Assembly: GCA_039583875.1 (NCBI GenBank)
Contig: CM077165.1
Coordinates: 76,682,757-76,746,756, forward strand
Direction of reading: 5' to 3'
DNA from: Platanthera guangdongensis
Lineage: Eukaryota > Streptophyta > Magnoliopsida > Asparagales > Orchidaceae
Length of the DNA stretch: 64,000 bases
Shown: positions 55,461 through 64,000 of the stretch, one piece after another
Layout of the letters: the number at the start of each line of letters is the position of its first letter
Position numbering within the stretch: the first letter of the stretch is position 1
Notes under the pieces: model-generated
What the model was told of the DNA's origin: nothing
Database searches by the model: none
Seen by the model: the letters and a program-made list of their open reading frames with translations, nothing else
Made by a program: the position numbers and the translations under genes

Positions 55461-55632
55461 ATGCATAATTTGACAATTTCTTGAAATTTTCTGAAAATCA
55501 AAATAAAAGTAAGTTAGTATAATATTTACACAATATGAGCAATTTATTATAGAAAAAGAAGTAATAATGACAAAAAGTAACTAAAATAATTTATTTATTG
55601 TACACAAAAATAGGTATTTTTACAATTCATCA

Positions 55633-58100
55633 AATACCCCCATACTTAAGCTTTTGCTATTCTAGAACAAAAGTTGCAGATGAACTTATAAGGAATTAAA
55701 GAAATCCTAAGTTTAGCTAACGCTTGAATTAATTAAAAATAAGATCAAAATAAACATCAGGGGTACTAGAGTTAAATCCTAATTTATGAAATGTTATAAA
55801 TAGAGGAAGAGTTTCAAAAAGACTTCTAGATAAAACAAATAGAAAGCAAAAATTTATTTTTGTTAGTTTAACAAAGATGGATTGAAATTATATAAAAACT
55901 TTAGCTTAAAAAAGTTAAAGGAAATAATGCAATTTAAAAATTATGCTCTCAAAAAATTTTAAATTAATTCTACAATCATTGAAATAGGATAACTGGTTTG
56001 GTGGTTTATGAAGAGGGCTTGGATTTAGAGGCGAGGTAATTTTTTCTCGAACCTCTATATAATTTTTTCTTTTGAATAATTAGGAAAATGAAATCTTTTT
56101 TTCCTAACATATAATTTTTTTTCTTTCTTCATAAATAATAAATAACCCAATGTATATGTGTAGGAGTAATGAATTTTATCCTCTTATTCCGTAACATATA
56201 ATGTTTTTAAATATTGAGTGCCTATGTTTGCGGAATGAAATCTTATTCCCATTGACATAAGATCTTTTAAGGGGTGAAAGATGGGTAATCGTGCATAAGT
56301 AAGACATGAAAAAAGAGGTGGGGTTTATTTTTTCAAAAAGAAAACTAGATTTTAATAACAAAGTTTTGAGAGCAACTTTTTTAAAATGAACGTTCTTATA
56401 TTTTTAAAAGCATGAAGTAGAAATAATTGAAATCCATGGTTGTTATTTTCTAACATAAAAGACGAACTTCTATTTATAAAAATTACAAGTTATGGTGAAA
56501 AACAAGTTCCCTATTATATGGAAAAGACATAAAAAATTCTTTAAATCTTAACACCAGACACTTAAATCTATCGAACTTTAAATATTAAACGAATAGTAAA
56601 CAAAGAATAAGTAAAATTCGCATATAAATTAACTCGAAACTAGATTTTTGGAAAGCAAAAAGGGTTAAGATGTGGTATATTCGATTTTTTTGTTTCATAA
56701 TAAATGATTTTTTTGGATTTTAGGGTTTCATCATTTTTTGTATTTTTTGTGATTATTATCTTTTTTGAATTTTTAAAGGTTTTTTATCTCTTTGTTTTTT
56801 TATTTTTTGATATTATTTTTTGAATTTTTATAGTTATTCTCTTTTTTTTTGGATTTTTTGTTTTTCTAATTTTTTTTTATTTTTTAATGTATTTTGATAA
56901 GTTATTTACAAGAAAGAGGAGAGAAAGAAGTGTTATCTACAAAGAAGATAGTGGGGAAAGAGAGATTTTTACAAAAAAAAGTACAAAGTAAAAACTCGAG
57001 TGCCCGTGAACAGACTCTTATTTAGGTGGTTGGTTCGATGAGTCGAACGCTTCGGGCTTGCTAAAAAAGCGAGCTTTTACAAATAAGAAGGGGGGAGAGA
57101 GAATTTTCTTTTTACAAAAACTATTTACAAAGGAAAAGAAAATTTTAATTTTTTTGAAATTTTGTTTTATAATTTTTTTATTTTTTTTATTTATAATTTT
57201 TTGAATTTTGATAAGTTTTATGAATTTTTTTGAAGTTTTTTGTTGTTTTGATTATTATAAAAAAATAATGAAATTTTTTTGAGATTTTAATTTTTTGATT
57301 TTTTGTATTTTTTTGCTAAGTACAGAATATAAAATATGCAGAATAGGAAAACACCCCATACTTAAACCCAACATTGTCCCCAATGTTGCAATGTAAGTAT
57401 GCAGAACGAATAATAGACAGAATGAAATATGTACAAAATACAAAAGGGAGGGTAAAAGCTTCCCTAAGATGAGGTCGGGGAGGCTCGGGTTGAAACCCTA
57501 CATTATTGAGAAGAAAAAGCAAAAATATAACAAAAAAACAAAAAGGATAAACTCGGCCAAAAGGTATGCAGGCGGTATGGGGCATGTGTGTGTGACTCTA
57601 AGTTAATGTCTTAGCTTATGAGTGTGATAAAAATGCGATCCCCTAGCGTGCACAAAAGTGTGAAGCGCGGCGAATTAAAACAAAATAAGTTAAACAAAAT
57701 ATATACATTTTTAAAATCAAATTATCATATTCTTTGGTGTTTTTAAGTAGAGTATTTATTTTTTACTTGTTTTGAGGTAGGTTTTGTTTTGTTTTTAGAT
57801 TTTTTGGTTTTTAGATTTTTTTGTGTGGGTTTTTTAGGTTTTTAGGTTTTTTTGAGAGATTTTTGTTTTTGTCTGTTAGTTGTTTTTAGAGTTTTTTAGA
57901 GTTTTGTAGGTTTTAGAGTTTTAGGTTATTGTTTTGTTTTTTTTTGTTTTTTTAGAGTTTTGAGTTTTTAAGTGTTTTTTTCGACTTTAGTAAGTTTGTT
58001 TTTGTTAGTAGAAAACGACGTCATGTTATTTATATGTTTTTTAAGTAGTTTTTTTAAGTTTTTATTAATAATACTTAATATTAATTTAATTTTGTTGTCC

Positions 58101-58152
<52 letters not shown>

Positions 58153-58197
58153 GGAAAAATTAATAGATTTCCAGGTTCAAAATAACGACTCGAAAAG
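55633..58197. other. Element H internal region, no genes
   Basis: Begins with a polypurine-type tract (TATGGGGGTATT on the minus strand) and a CTTTTGC...CAAAAG hairpin. 56690-57320 is T-rich low complexity (GATTTTTTGAATTTTT). At 57346-57395 a second tract-like CACCCCATACTTAAACCC is followed by the hairpin AACATTGTCCCCAATGTT. A (TA)n run at 58098-58149 precedes the primer site. No readable gag or pol. Confidence 0.7.
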
Positions 58198-58215
58198 TCC
58201 CCGGCATCGGCGCCA
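58198..58215 (-). other. Asp-tRNA type primer binding site
   Basis: Minus strand TGGCGCCGATGCCGGGGA, the form used by Athila-type gypsy elements. Six bases separate it from the LTR start at 58222, as expected. Confidence 0.88.
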
Positions 58216-59156
58216 AAAACTTGATTGATTATTTTCGGATCGGGTCCGAAAACTTGATGCGGTTAAAACTCCAAAATTGGTGAGAATTCTCGGGGCTCCT
58301 GGTGCGTGTAAAACGGCAAGCGCACCGGTCGCACAAGTAATAAAGTTTTGGGAGTAAATCCCCAAGTGTCGGTCTCTTGAGGAATGCAATTAGCGTAGAA
58401 CGGCAACAGTACTGAGAATATCGTTATGGGAGTTAAAAATAGAACAAAAAGAAAATAGCGGACTCGGGAGATTGTGGATGTTTGATCTACTGAACTAGTA
58501 AAAACTATGCGGGTCGACGGCACTGCTTCGCAAGGTGAAATGGGTTTGTCGGCCGCTATGCCGAACTTCAGTTGGGCGAGTGGAAGGGAAACTAATGGAT
58601 TGCAGCGTTCTTGTGTGGATTGCAATCGGACAAGGCACAGGAATGAAGTGGATGTGGGGTGAGTGAGGCGCATTCACAGACAGAACTCACAAGCATAAGA
58701 AGAAACTAACATTCCATTAACTAGAAAGTAAACTTGATATTCAGGGATGGAAATGTTCATTACACTGCTCAAAATATTCATAACACAGAGGAAGGGGAAG
58801 AGGAGTAAACCAAAAGAGACTGAAGATCCACCGTGGGTCGTGGCCGGAGTAGCGAGTTGTCAATCCGCTTCCGGGCTCAGTCCAAGGAGGCTTCCGGTAC
58901 CAACGATCTGTCACCTCGAAGGCCTTTAAGTCCATTCTCTAGGTTATCTACTTCACCAACTCTGCAGGAAAGCTTGGAGTTGAAGTCACCAATGGCCGAG
59001 TGTTTCGCCGGGGTGTTGAAAAGCTTCGGAGTAAGTGGAAATGGCATCCCGACGAAGGTGGAAGTGATGGAGCAGCTGGAGAAGTGAAAAGGGGATTCCC
59101 GCACACTCTCTGATCGCAGCAAATGGCAGGCGTTGACCTATAACGCGGATCAGGGC

Positions 59157-59165
59157 CTTTTATAC
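59157..59165 (-). promoter_or_regulatory. TATA box of shared LTR
   Basis: Minus strand TATAAAAGG, about 15-20 bp downstream of the GTGCGCACGACC array in the direction of transcription. Confidence 0.8.
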
Positions 59166-59180
59166 GGAGGCAGTAGAAGC

Positions 59181-59545
59181 AGTGCGCACGCTCAGTGGCG
59201 CACGACCAGTGGTCGTGCGCACTGTAGGTCGATGATCGTGCGGCATTTCCAAATAAACCTGCAACCTGGACAAGAAGCATCAGCATAAACGCGCACGAGC
59301 AGTGGCGCATGACCAGTGGTCGTGCGCACTATGGCCAGTGCTCGTGCGATTACCGAGACAGGGTTTTGAAAAAGGCGGTGTAATGCGCACGAACGGTGGC
59401 GCACGACCAGTGGTCGTGCGCAGTAAGTCCAGTGGTCGTGCGCTTACCCAGGCTGATTCAGTTGAAAACGTAGAGTAGTGCGCACGATCGGGGGTACACG
59501 ACCAGTGGTCGTGCGCATTAGATCCCCTGATCGTGCGCAGTATTC
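59181..59545. repeat. GTGCGCACGACC...GGTCGTGCGCAC array
   Basis: Four larger units of about 95 bp. Each has a GCGCACGACCAGTGGTCGTG dyad with a half-site GTCGTGCGC repeated shortly after. Immediately upstream of the TATA box. Confidence 0.9.
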
Positions 59546-59822
59546 CTGTTTCACAATCATCCCGGAACACGCACACGACCCCTGTACCAGCAGAAGGGGC
59601 AGAAAGGCCACCAGAACGTGCACACCACATCCCCGAGATAGGGCTAGAGAATAACACAAAAAATGGAAACACAGAAAGCACACAGAAGCGGGCCTACAGT
59701 GCACTTACTCGTGAAATAGGTACATAAACACAAATAAGCAATAAAGGCTCTCAAGTGTAGTGCTAAGGCGATAAAACCAGCCCAGATGAGTCCAAAAATC
59801 AGTGTAAAATGTGGACTCATCA

Positions 59823-61689
59823 CACCCCCAGACTTAACCATTTGCACGTCCCGAGCAAATTATCACTCCATGGACTCGAAGATAGCTAACTGGCTCAGAA
59901 ATTTCAAAAAGAAGTAAGACGAGAAATCAAAAATATCATGAGTATAGAAGATATAATAGAAAAACTTTTTAATTATACAACGTAGTTTAAACTATTCGAC
60001 AGACGTAAATAGATATTGTAATTACTCAAAATTAGAATTCTGGAGAATCGTGCGATCATGTGCAGGAAGAAAGTAGGTAGGCCACTAAGGTGAGCATTGC
60101 CAAAGTTCGGGACTCGGGATCACCTCCAAAGGAATCCACCAATGTCGGGGACCAAACGCTTGCACGTTCACACTCTCTCCACGGCGCGGGTTAGACTCAA
60201 GCGTGAATCAGTAGGACTTGTAGGAGGAAATGGGGCTTAGGCAACGGCTTGGTGGTCAAGGATAAACATGAAGGCTCTATGCAACCAAAGCGAGCGAAAA
60301 CAACCCAAACCAAAACAGCCACTTAGAAAAGAATGGGGCACACGCCCCCAGACTTAGCTTGAAATCCGGGTGTGAACACGGCTGAACCCGACCAAATTCA
60401 ATAAAGAGGATGGGGATCGAAATCTCACAGCAATTCTTTCACATAAATATTTGTTTTTTCGATTGCGCGAATCAGCTTTTTATTTTCATAAATTGTTGTT
60501 TTCTATTCTGCGCTAGCAATCCCCAAACGAAGCAATCAAAACGGGAATAAAATCAGCACCCCCAAAAACAATGTCCACTAATCACAACCTCGGCAAAACA
60601 GGAATTACAAATCAGCTCAAGCATTTGATTGCGAAGGTGGGTTTAGCTTCAGGCCTTGGTGAAAGTGAGTGGAGCTGGATCAAAGGATGGGTAGGCACAA
60701 ATTTGGCATGCAATGGTTAACAAGTAGGAAGGGCTAAACAAGGCTCAAACTAGTCAAAAAGAAGGCCTACATCATGCTCATGCTTAACTAGCCGTGCACC
60801 AATGCTTCGAGAGTAGCTTAGGGCAAGTTCTTAGCCACCGAGAAAGATGATCCTTCCCCCCGACTCGAGCAATACGAGTCTAGTGGCGGCTACACACATT
60901 CCTACACTATCGTTTGATTATCCCAGATTCAGATTTTGAGCAGTACAAACAATATTGACGGGAGCAGAAAAGAATAATTCTACGAGCATAAAGAAAAATT
61001 AGTTCTATCCTAACTCTACACAAACCATGAGTATTCGATTAGGAGCACTGCATGAGTTTCGAACGACTAAATCCTGAAATCCTAAGCCAGTACCATTATT
61101 TTAAAGTTTACACAAAAGCAATAAATTTAACTCGGGTTGTGCGCGTGGGTAAGAGCGCACTCGTGTGGGTGATTCAGTGTATGCAACCAAAAAGAAACAA
61201 GAAATAAGTAAATAAGAAACTGGAATGCAACAGAAGGTGCGGTGTAGTGACCACAGGCAGACTACCCCCCCCCCCCCAGACTTAAAGTTGACTACGTGTA
61301 AAAATAAACATTCCAAAGAGGAGAAATAGCTAGGGTAGGAAGTTACCTATGCTCAAAATTGAGCATACCAGTCGGGCAATGAGATGTCCAAGTGCGGCCA
61401 AGTTGCCGCGTCTCAAATATTCCTGCACCTGCGATTAAAGGAGGCAAGCCAAACAAAATCTGGACACATATATATATATGAAGAAATAAACAGAACTCAA
61501 AACACTGCATAGGACCGAACGGTCCAACTTGGGTTGTCTCCCGAAAGCCCTTTTGTTTACCGTCCTTAAGATGCACCAAATACCTGTATTAGCAGTTCAA
61601 ATAGAGAGTTCTTGGCAGTAGCAAAATGAATCAAAATGAAAAATAGAGCAACCAGCATTCAACAAGTAGCAATAAAGAAGATGGCACAA
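59823..61689. other. Element I 3' non-coding region
   Basis: Starts with CACCCCCAGACTTAACC and the hairpin ATTTGCACGTCCCGAGCAAAT. Two further tract-like words lie inside: GCCCCCAGACTTAGC (about 60351) and a C-run then CAGACTTAAAG (about 61266-61288). A GACTCGAGCAATACGAGTC hairpin sits near 60862. TTGGGTTGTCTCCCG near 61530 resembles a sequence often found in Athila-like internal regions. No gene. Confidence 0.65.
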
Positions 61690-62823
61690 TCAGCTATACG
61701 CAGATTTATGGTAAGTCTCTCCGGTGGGATGCGAGAGAACAGCAGAGTGTCTTTTTGCATTCGGGGTAGGCATTGTCCTATTACTGCGAGTGCACTCATT
61801 CGCGAGCCGGAAGGCAGCGTAGCGCTCTTCGCGTAAACGCTTGGACTCTTTCAGTTTCTCCACCGTGGGAGACCTCCAATGAAGGTAGGTTGTGGGGTTT
61901 GCTTGTATCGTGGTTGGTGGAGGCCTATCCGGCACCGTGACGGCAACCGGATCTGCCCAAGTCACAGATCGTTTAACAGAATTATACAAATTATTGTCCA
62001 GGGATTTCTCCCGAATAAAACTTAGTTCGCCATGCTTAACAATAGAGTTGGCTGGCAGTAGAAAGACAGTAGTGGCTTTGGTGCAATTGATCCCTTCGTG
62101 GACCAGTAGTTCCTGCTTCTCATCGACTGCCGGAGGAAGTCCATTCTTTGGCGTCTTCTCCAGATGTGCTTCCAATGCGGGGGAACCTGAATCCAGCTTG
62201 ACATCTGTGACACTCAGAGAAATGTTAGTTGGGATGGAAGAAAAATGTAGGGATGTTTTATCGAGGGTGGACTCTTCGTTTGGCCAAGTGACACGGCCTT
62301 TGGAAAAGTCAAGGGATGCGCCACTGGCTATTAGGAATGGGACTCCTAATATAGGAATGGATTTATTGTCCTGTGGTCCCAAAACCTGAAAGTCAGTGGT
62401 GATACTGGTGTCGTTAACCTCGATTTCAACGTCCCGTACACCGCCCTCCGTGTCAACCAGATTGCCATTAGCTAAGATAAGTGATTTCCGATTTTCCATG
62501 TCAACTTGTAACTGCATCTTTGCAGCATCTTGCAAAGTGAGTATGTTGCTGGACGCCCCGTAATCGCATAATGCTGGAGTGTCGATGTTATTGATTTTAC
62601 AATTAATGACAAGTTCGTTGAGGTTTCCCGAAGTGTCCTCCCCAAGGCGCTTTCCTTGTTCATGGGGGTTCTTTTCAGTGTTGCTCGGTAAGGTGCCTTG
62701 GGTGCGCTCGGAAACCACTTGAGCCAATTGGCCCAATTGTGCCTCCAATTTGCGCATCGAGGCGGCCTGATTTGTCATGTTGGTCTGGGAAATCTCAACA
62801 AACTTCTCGAACATTTCTTCCAA
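61690..62823 (-). CDS. Element I gag C-terminus and protease-like domain (377 aa)
   Basis: Continues in the same frame as gag after one TAA. Residues 1-50 are coiled-coil-like (MTNQAASMRKLEAQLGQLA), usual for the end of Athila gag. Around residue 85 lies LCDYGASSNILTL, the aspartic protease motif with Tyr where Athila proteins have Leu or Thr. NGNLVDTEGGVRDVEIEV and SIPILGVPFLIASGASLDFSKGRVTW follow, the conserved C-terminal half of the retropepsin. The remaining 180 residues are poorly conserved, and the expected RT never appears before the stop. The protease would process Gag; whether this variant is active is unknown. Confidence 0.82.
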   Translation of the reverse strand: MEEMFEKFVEISQTNMTNQAASMRKLEAQLGQLAQVVSERTQGTLPSNTEKNPHEQGKRLGEDTSGNLNELVINCKINNIDTPALCDYGASSNILTLQDAAKMQLQVDMENRKSLILANGNLVDTEGGVRDVEIEVNDTSITTDFQVLGPQDNKSIPILGVPFLIASGASLDFSKGRVTWPNEESTLDKTSLHFSSIPTNISLSVTDVKLDSGSPALEAHLEKTPKNGLPPAVDEKQELLVHEGINCTKATTVFLLPANSIVKHGELSFIREKSLDNNLYNSVKRSVTWADPVAVTVPDRPPPTTIQANPTTYLHWRSPTVEKLKESKRLREERYAAFRLANECTRSNRTMPTPNAKRHSAVLSHPTGETYHKSAYS

Positions 62824-62865
62824 AGAATTTTTCTTAACGATGGGGGGCCCTTGGGAATAATTCGG

Positions 62866-64000
62866 TTAAGGCGGCCGCGGTTGGCTACCGGAAGCATACG
62901 GATCGTTCTGATGCTGCCCCGGTTGCCATCTTTGGCCAGATGTGTTAGGATTCCAAGAAAAGTTGGGGTGATTTCTCACCCCCGGGTTGTAAGTATTCCC
63001 GTATGGCACTCCCCTGTTTTGATTGGCAACAAAATTAACAGATTCATTCAAAAACAAAGATTCATCTTGTACCTCAACTCCTGAGCATTCGAAGCTGTGA
63101 TGATCAGTGCTTCCGCACCCTTGACATGAGATTGCCATCACTGGGGCGGCAGGAGCAGGCTTGGGGATATCCAAGGCAAACACTCCACTGGTACTTCGTG
63201 GGATGTTTCTTCCCGCGGTCCAGTACGCACTGTGAGTTGCGGTGTCTTGTAAGACTTTCAGAGCATCATCTGGAGCAAGATTCATGATGGTTCCTCCGGA
63301 GGCAGCATCGATCATGGCTCGGTGGTGGGGATCAATAGCAAAGTAGAAACTTTCGACGAGATTCCACGTTTGGAATCCATGATTAGGGCACTTCCTCAGC
63401 AGCTCATTAAAATGCTCCCAAACTTCGGCTAAGCTTTCTTGATCGGCTTGCCGGAAGTTGGCTATTGCGCGCCTCAAGCTCACGATCCGATCCACCGGAT
63501 GGAACTTAGCTAGAAATTTGGTAGTCAAAGCCTCCCAGGTGGGGGCTATTCCAGGTGGAAGGGAGTGAAGCCATGTCTTGGCTTTGTCTCTTAATGAAAA
63601 AGGGAAGATACGGAGCTTGACTGTTTCATCTGGGATTCCAGCGTAGCGGAACGTGGCGCAGATCTCGGAGAATTCTGTAAGGTGAAGATGGGCGTCTTCA
63701 GTGGCCATTCCGGAGAACTGAGCGTTGTTCCGAATAATATTCAGAATAGCTGGTTTGATCTCGAACTGAGGATTTGTAATAGCATGTCCGAAACCGGGGT
63801 ATATACTCCCAACAGTGGGTGTAGTATAATCCCTCATGGTGCGGACCTGGGGAGGATTCACTTCATTTTCGTCGTCATAAGGTAGCCCTCCAACTCGGTT
63901 GCCTGCATCAATATTCAGCTGGTCTCCCATTGGGGCAAAATTGATGGCTGCGGTGCGTCTTCGTGCTAAGAGAGTACGTTCGATCTCTGGGTCATAGGTG
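62866..64000 (-). CDS. Element I gag (Athila-like), N-terminus beyond edge
   Basis: Open from the right window edge (TYDPEIERTLLARRR precedes the first internal Met at 63930) to a TAA at 62866. The N-terminal motif matches Athila gags. Retrotrans_gag-type capsid region follows: FEIKPAILNIIRNNAQFSG, DAHLHLTEFSEIC, LRIFPFSLRDKAKTWLHSLP, FLAKFHPVDR, ESLAEVWEHFNELLRKCPNHG. A CCHC-type motif CQGCGSTDHHSFEC (about 63075-63130) is complete. The Asn/Pro/Gly-rich tail ends PRPP. The stop lies in CCT-TAA-CCG; a C-to-T change from CAA would explain it, since the same frame continues in the next ORF. Confidence 0.9.
   Translation of the reverse strand, partial: TYDPEIERTLLARRRTAAINFAPMGDQLNIDAGNRVGGLPYDDENEVNPPQVRTMRDYTTPTVGSIYPGFGHAITNPQFEIKPAILNIIRNNAQFSGMATEDAHLHLTEFSEICATFRYAGIPDETVKLRIFPFSLRDKAKTWLHSLPPGIAPTWEALTTKFLAKFHPVDRIVSLRRAIANFRQADQESLAEVWEHFNELLRKCPNHGFQTWNLVESFYFAIDPHHRAMIDAASGGTIMNLAPDDALKVLQDTATHSAYWTAGRNIPRSTSGVFALDIPKPAPAAPVMAISCQGCGSTDHHSFECSGVEVQDESLFLNESVNFVANQNRGVPYGNTYNPGVRNHPNFSWNPNTSGQRWQPGQHQNDPYASGSQPRPP

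Larger units (their letters stand above)
52832..55632 (-). repeat. Element H 3' LTR (2801 bp)
   Basis: Plus-strand start TGATTGATTATTTTTGCATC, end ACAATTCATCA, an inverted TGAT...ATCA pair. Middle portion 53740-54790 is A-rich with GTAGAAATGC and AGTAAA words; GC-rich dyads lie at 54920-55460. No open frame of note. Confidence 0.75.
52832..58221 (-). mobile_element. Element H: Athila-like non-coding LTR element
   Basis: Minus strand. LTR 52832-55632, polypurine-like tract, a 2.6 kb internal region without genes, then an Asp-tRNA type primer site at 58198-58215. The LTR to the right of the primer site (58222-59822) differs from the left LTR except for about 70 bp at its start, so H has mismatched LTRs. 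Confidence 0.7.
58222..59822 (-). repeat. Shared LTR between elements H and I (1601 bp)
   Basis: Plus-strand start TGATTGATTATTTTCGGATC, end GTGGACTCATCA, again TGAT...ATCA. A primer site lies on its left and a polypurine tract on its right, so for minus-strand elements it is both the 5' LTR of H and the 3' LTR of I. About 70 bp at the start match the LTR at 52832; the rest does not. The region around 58300-58380 has the GTCGCACAAGTAATAAAG word typical of Athila-like LTRs. Confidence 0.8.
59823..64000 (-). mobile_element. Element I: Athila-like element with gag and protease only (runs off edge)
   Basis: Minus strand. Polypurine tract at the LTR edge (GTCTGGGGGTG), about 1.85 kb non-coding, then a protease-like ORF and gag. 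No RT, RNase H or integrase lies between protease and polypurine tract, where they would be. The 5' LTR and primer site should lie right of the window. Confidence 0.85.

Noticed and set aside
58222..59822. Simple 5' LTR pairing with 52832-55632
   Set aside because: Only about 70 bp match; lengths (1601 and 2801 bp) and arrays differ, and a polypurine tract lies on its far side.

Overview
The window looks like repetitive nuclear DNA of a flowering plant. All 64 kb can be read as LTR retrotransposons, their fragments, and arrays inside them. I found no host gene, tRNA, rRNA, CRISPR or bacterial-type operon. The plant call rests on four things: initiator-Met primer sites (TGGTATCA) and one Asp-type primer site (TGGCGCC...); copia elements with SIRE/Maximus-style CCHC gags; gypsy elements of chromovirus, Tat and Athila type; and heavy nesting with decay. 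I cannot name the species. Element names A to I are mine.

Layout. 1-7903: element A, minus-strand copia-type, with gag and a large extra ORF but pol deleted. It sits inside the pol of element B (7904-12091, minus-strand gypsy). B in turn sits inside the 5' LTR of element C (12092-22652, plus-strand chromovirus-type gypsy with gag, protease, RT, RNase H, integrase and chromodomain, all decayed). 22653-23644: Tat-type protease fragment. 23645-31135: element D, plus-strand SIRE-type copia, decayed, with no 3' LTR. 31136-36890: element E, minus-strand SIRE-type copia carrying a truncated relative of A's extra ORF. 36891-38317: probable hAT-like transposon end, then TG-rich DNA. 38318-43490: element F, minus-strand gag-only copia-type element. 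43491-45320: copia gag fragment, plus strand. 45321-52831: element G, minus-strand gypsy with a Tat-like gag and no pol, very rich in tandem repeats. 52832-58221: element H, non-coding and Athila-like. 58222-59822: an LTR that serves both H and the next element. 59823-64000: element I, minus-strand Athila-like gag plus protease and no RT, running off the window edge.

How the parts work together. C, D and E once encoded full polyproteins but have lost catalytic residues, mostly through G-to-A or C-to-T changes. A, F, G and I keep gag-like sequence but lack pol, so any movement would need enzymes from elsewhere. The most striking pattern is in the LTRs. Nearly every lineage has, just upstream of a TATA box, a tandem array of short dyad-symmetric motifs. 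The motif differs between lineages: TCGA-, CTCGAG-, GTCGAC- and CGTGCGCACG-type cores, and a GGCCGCCC hairpin. The position is similar in all of them. This is my main candidate for something undescribed.
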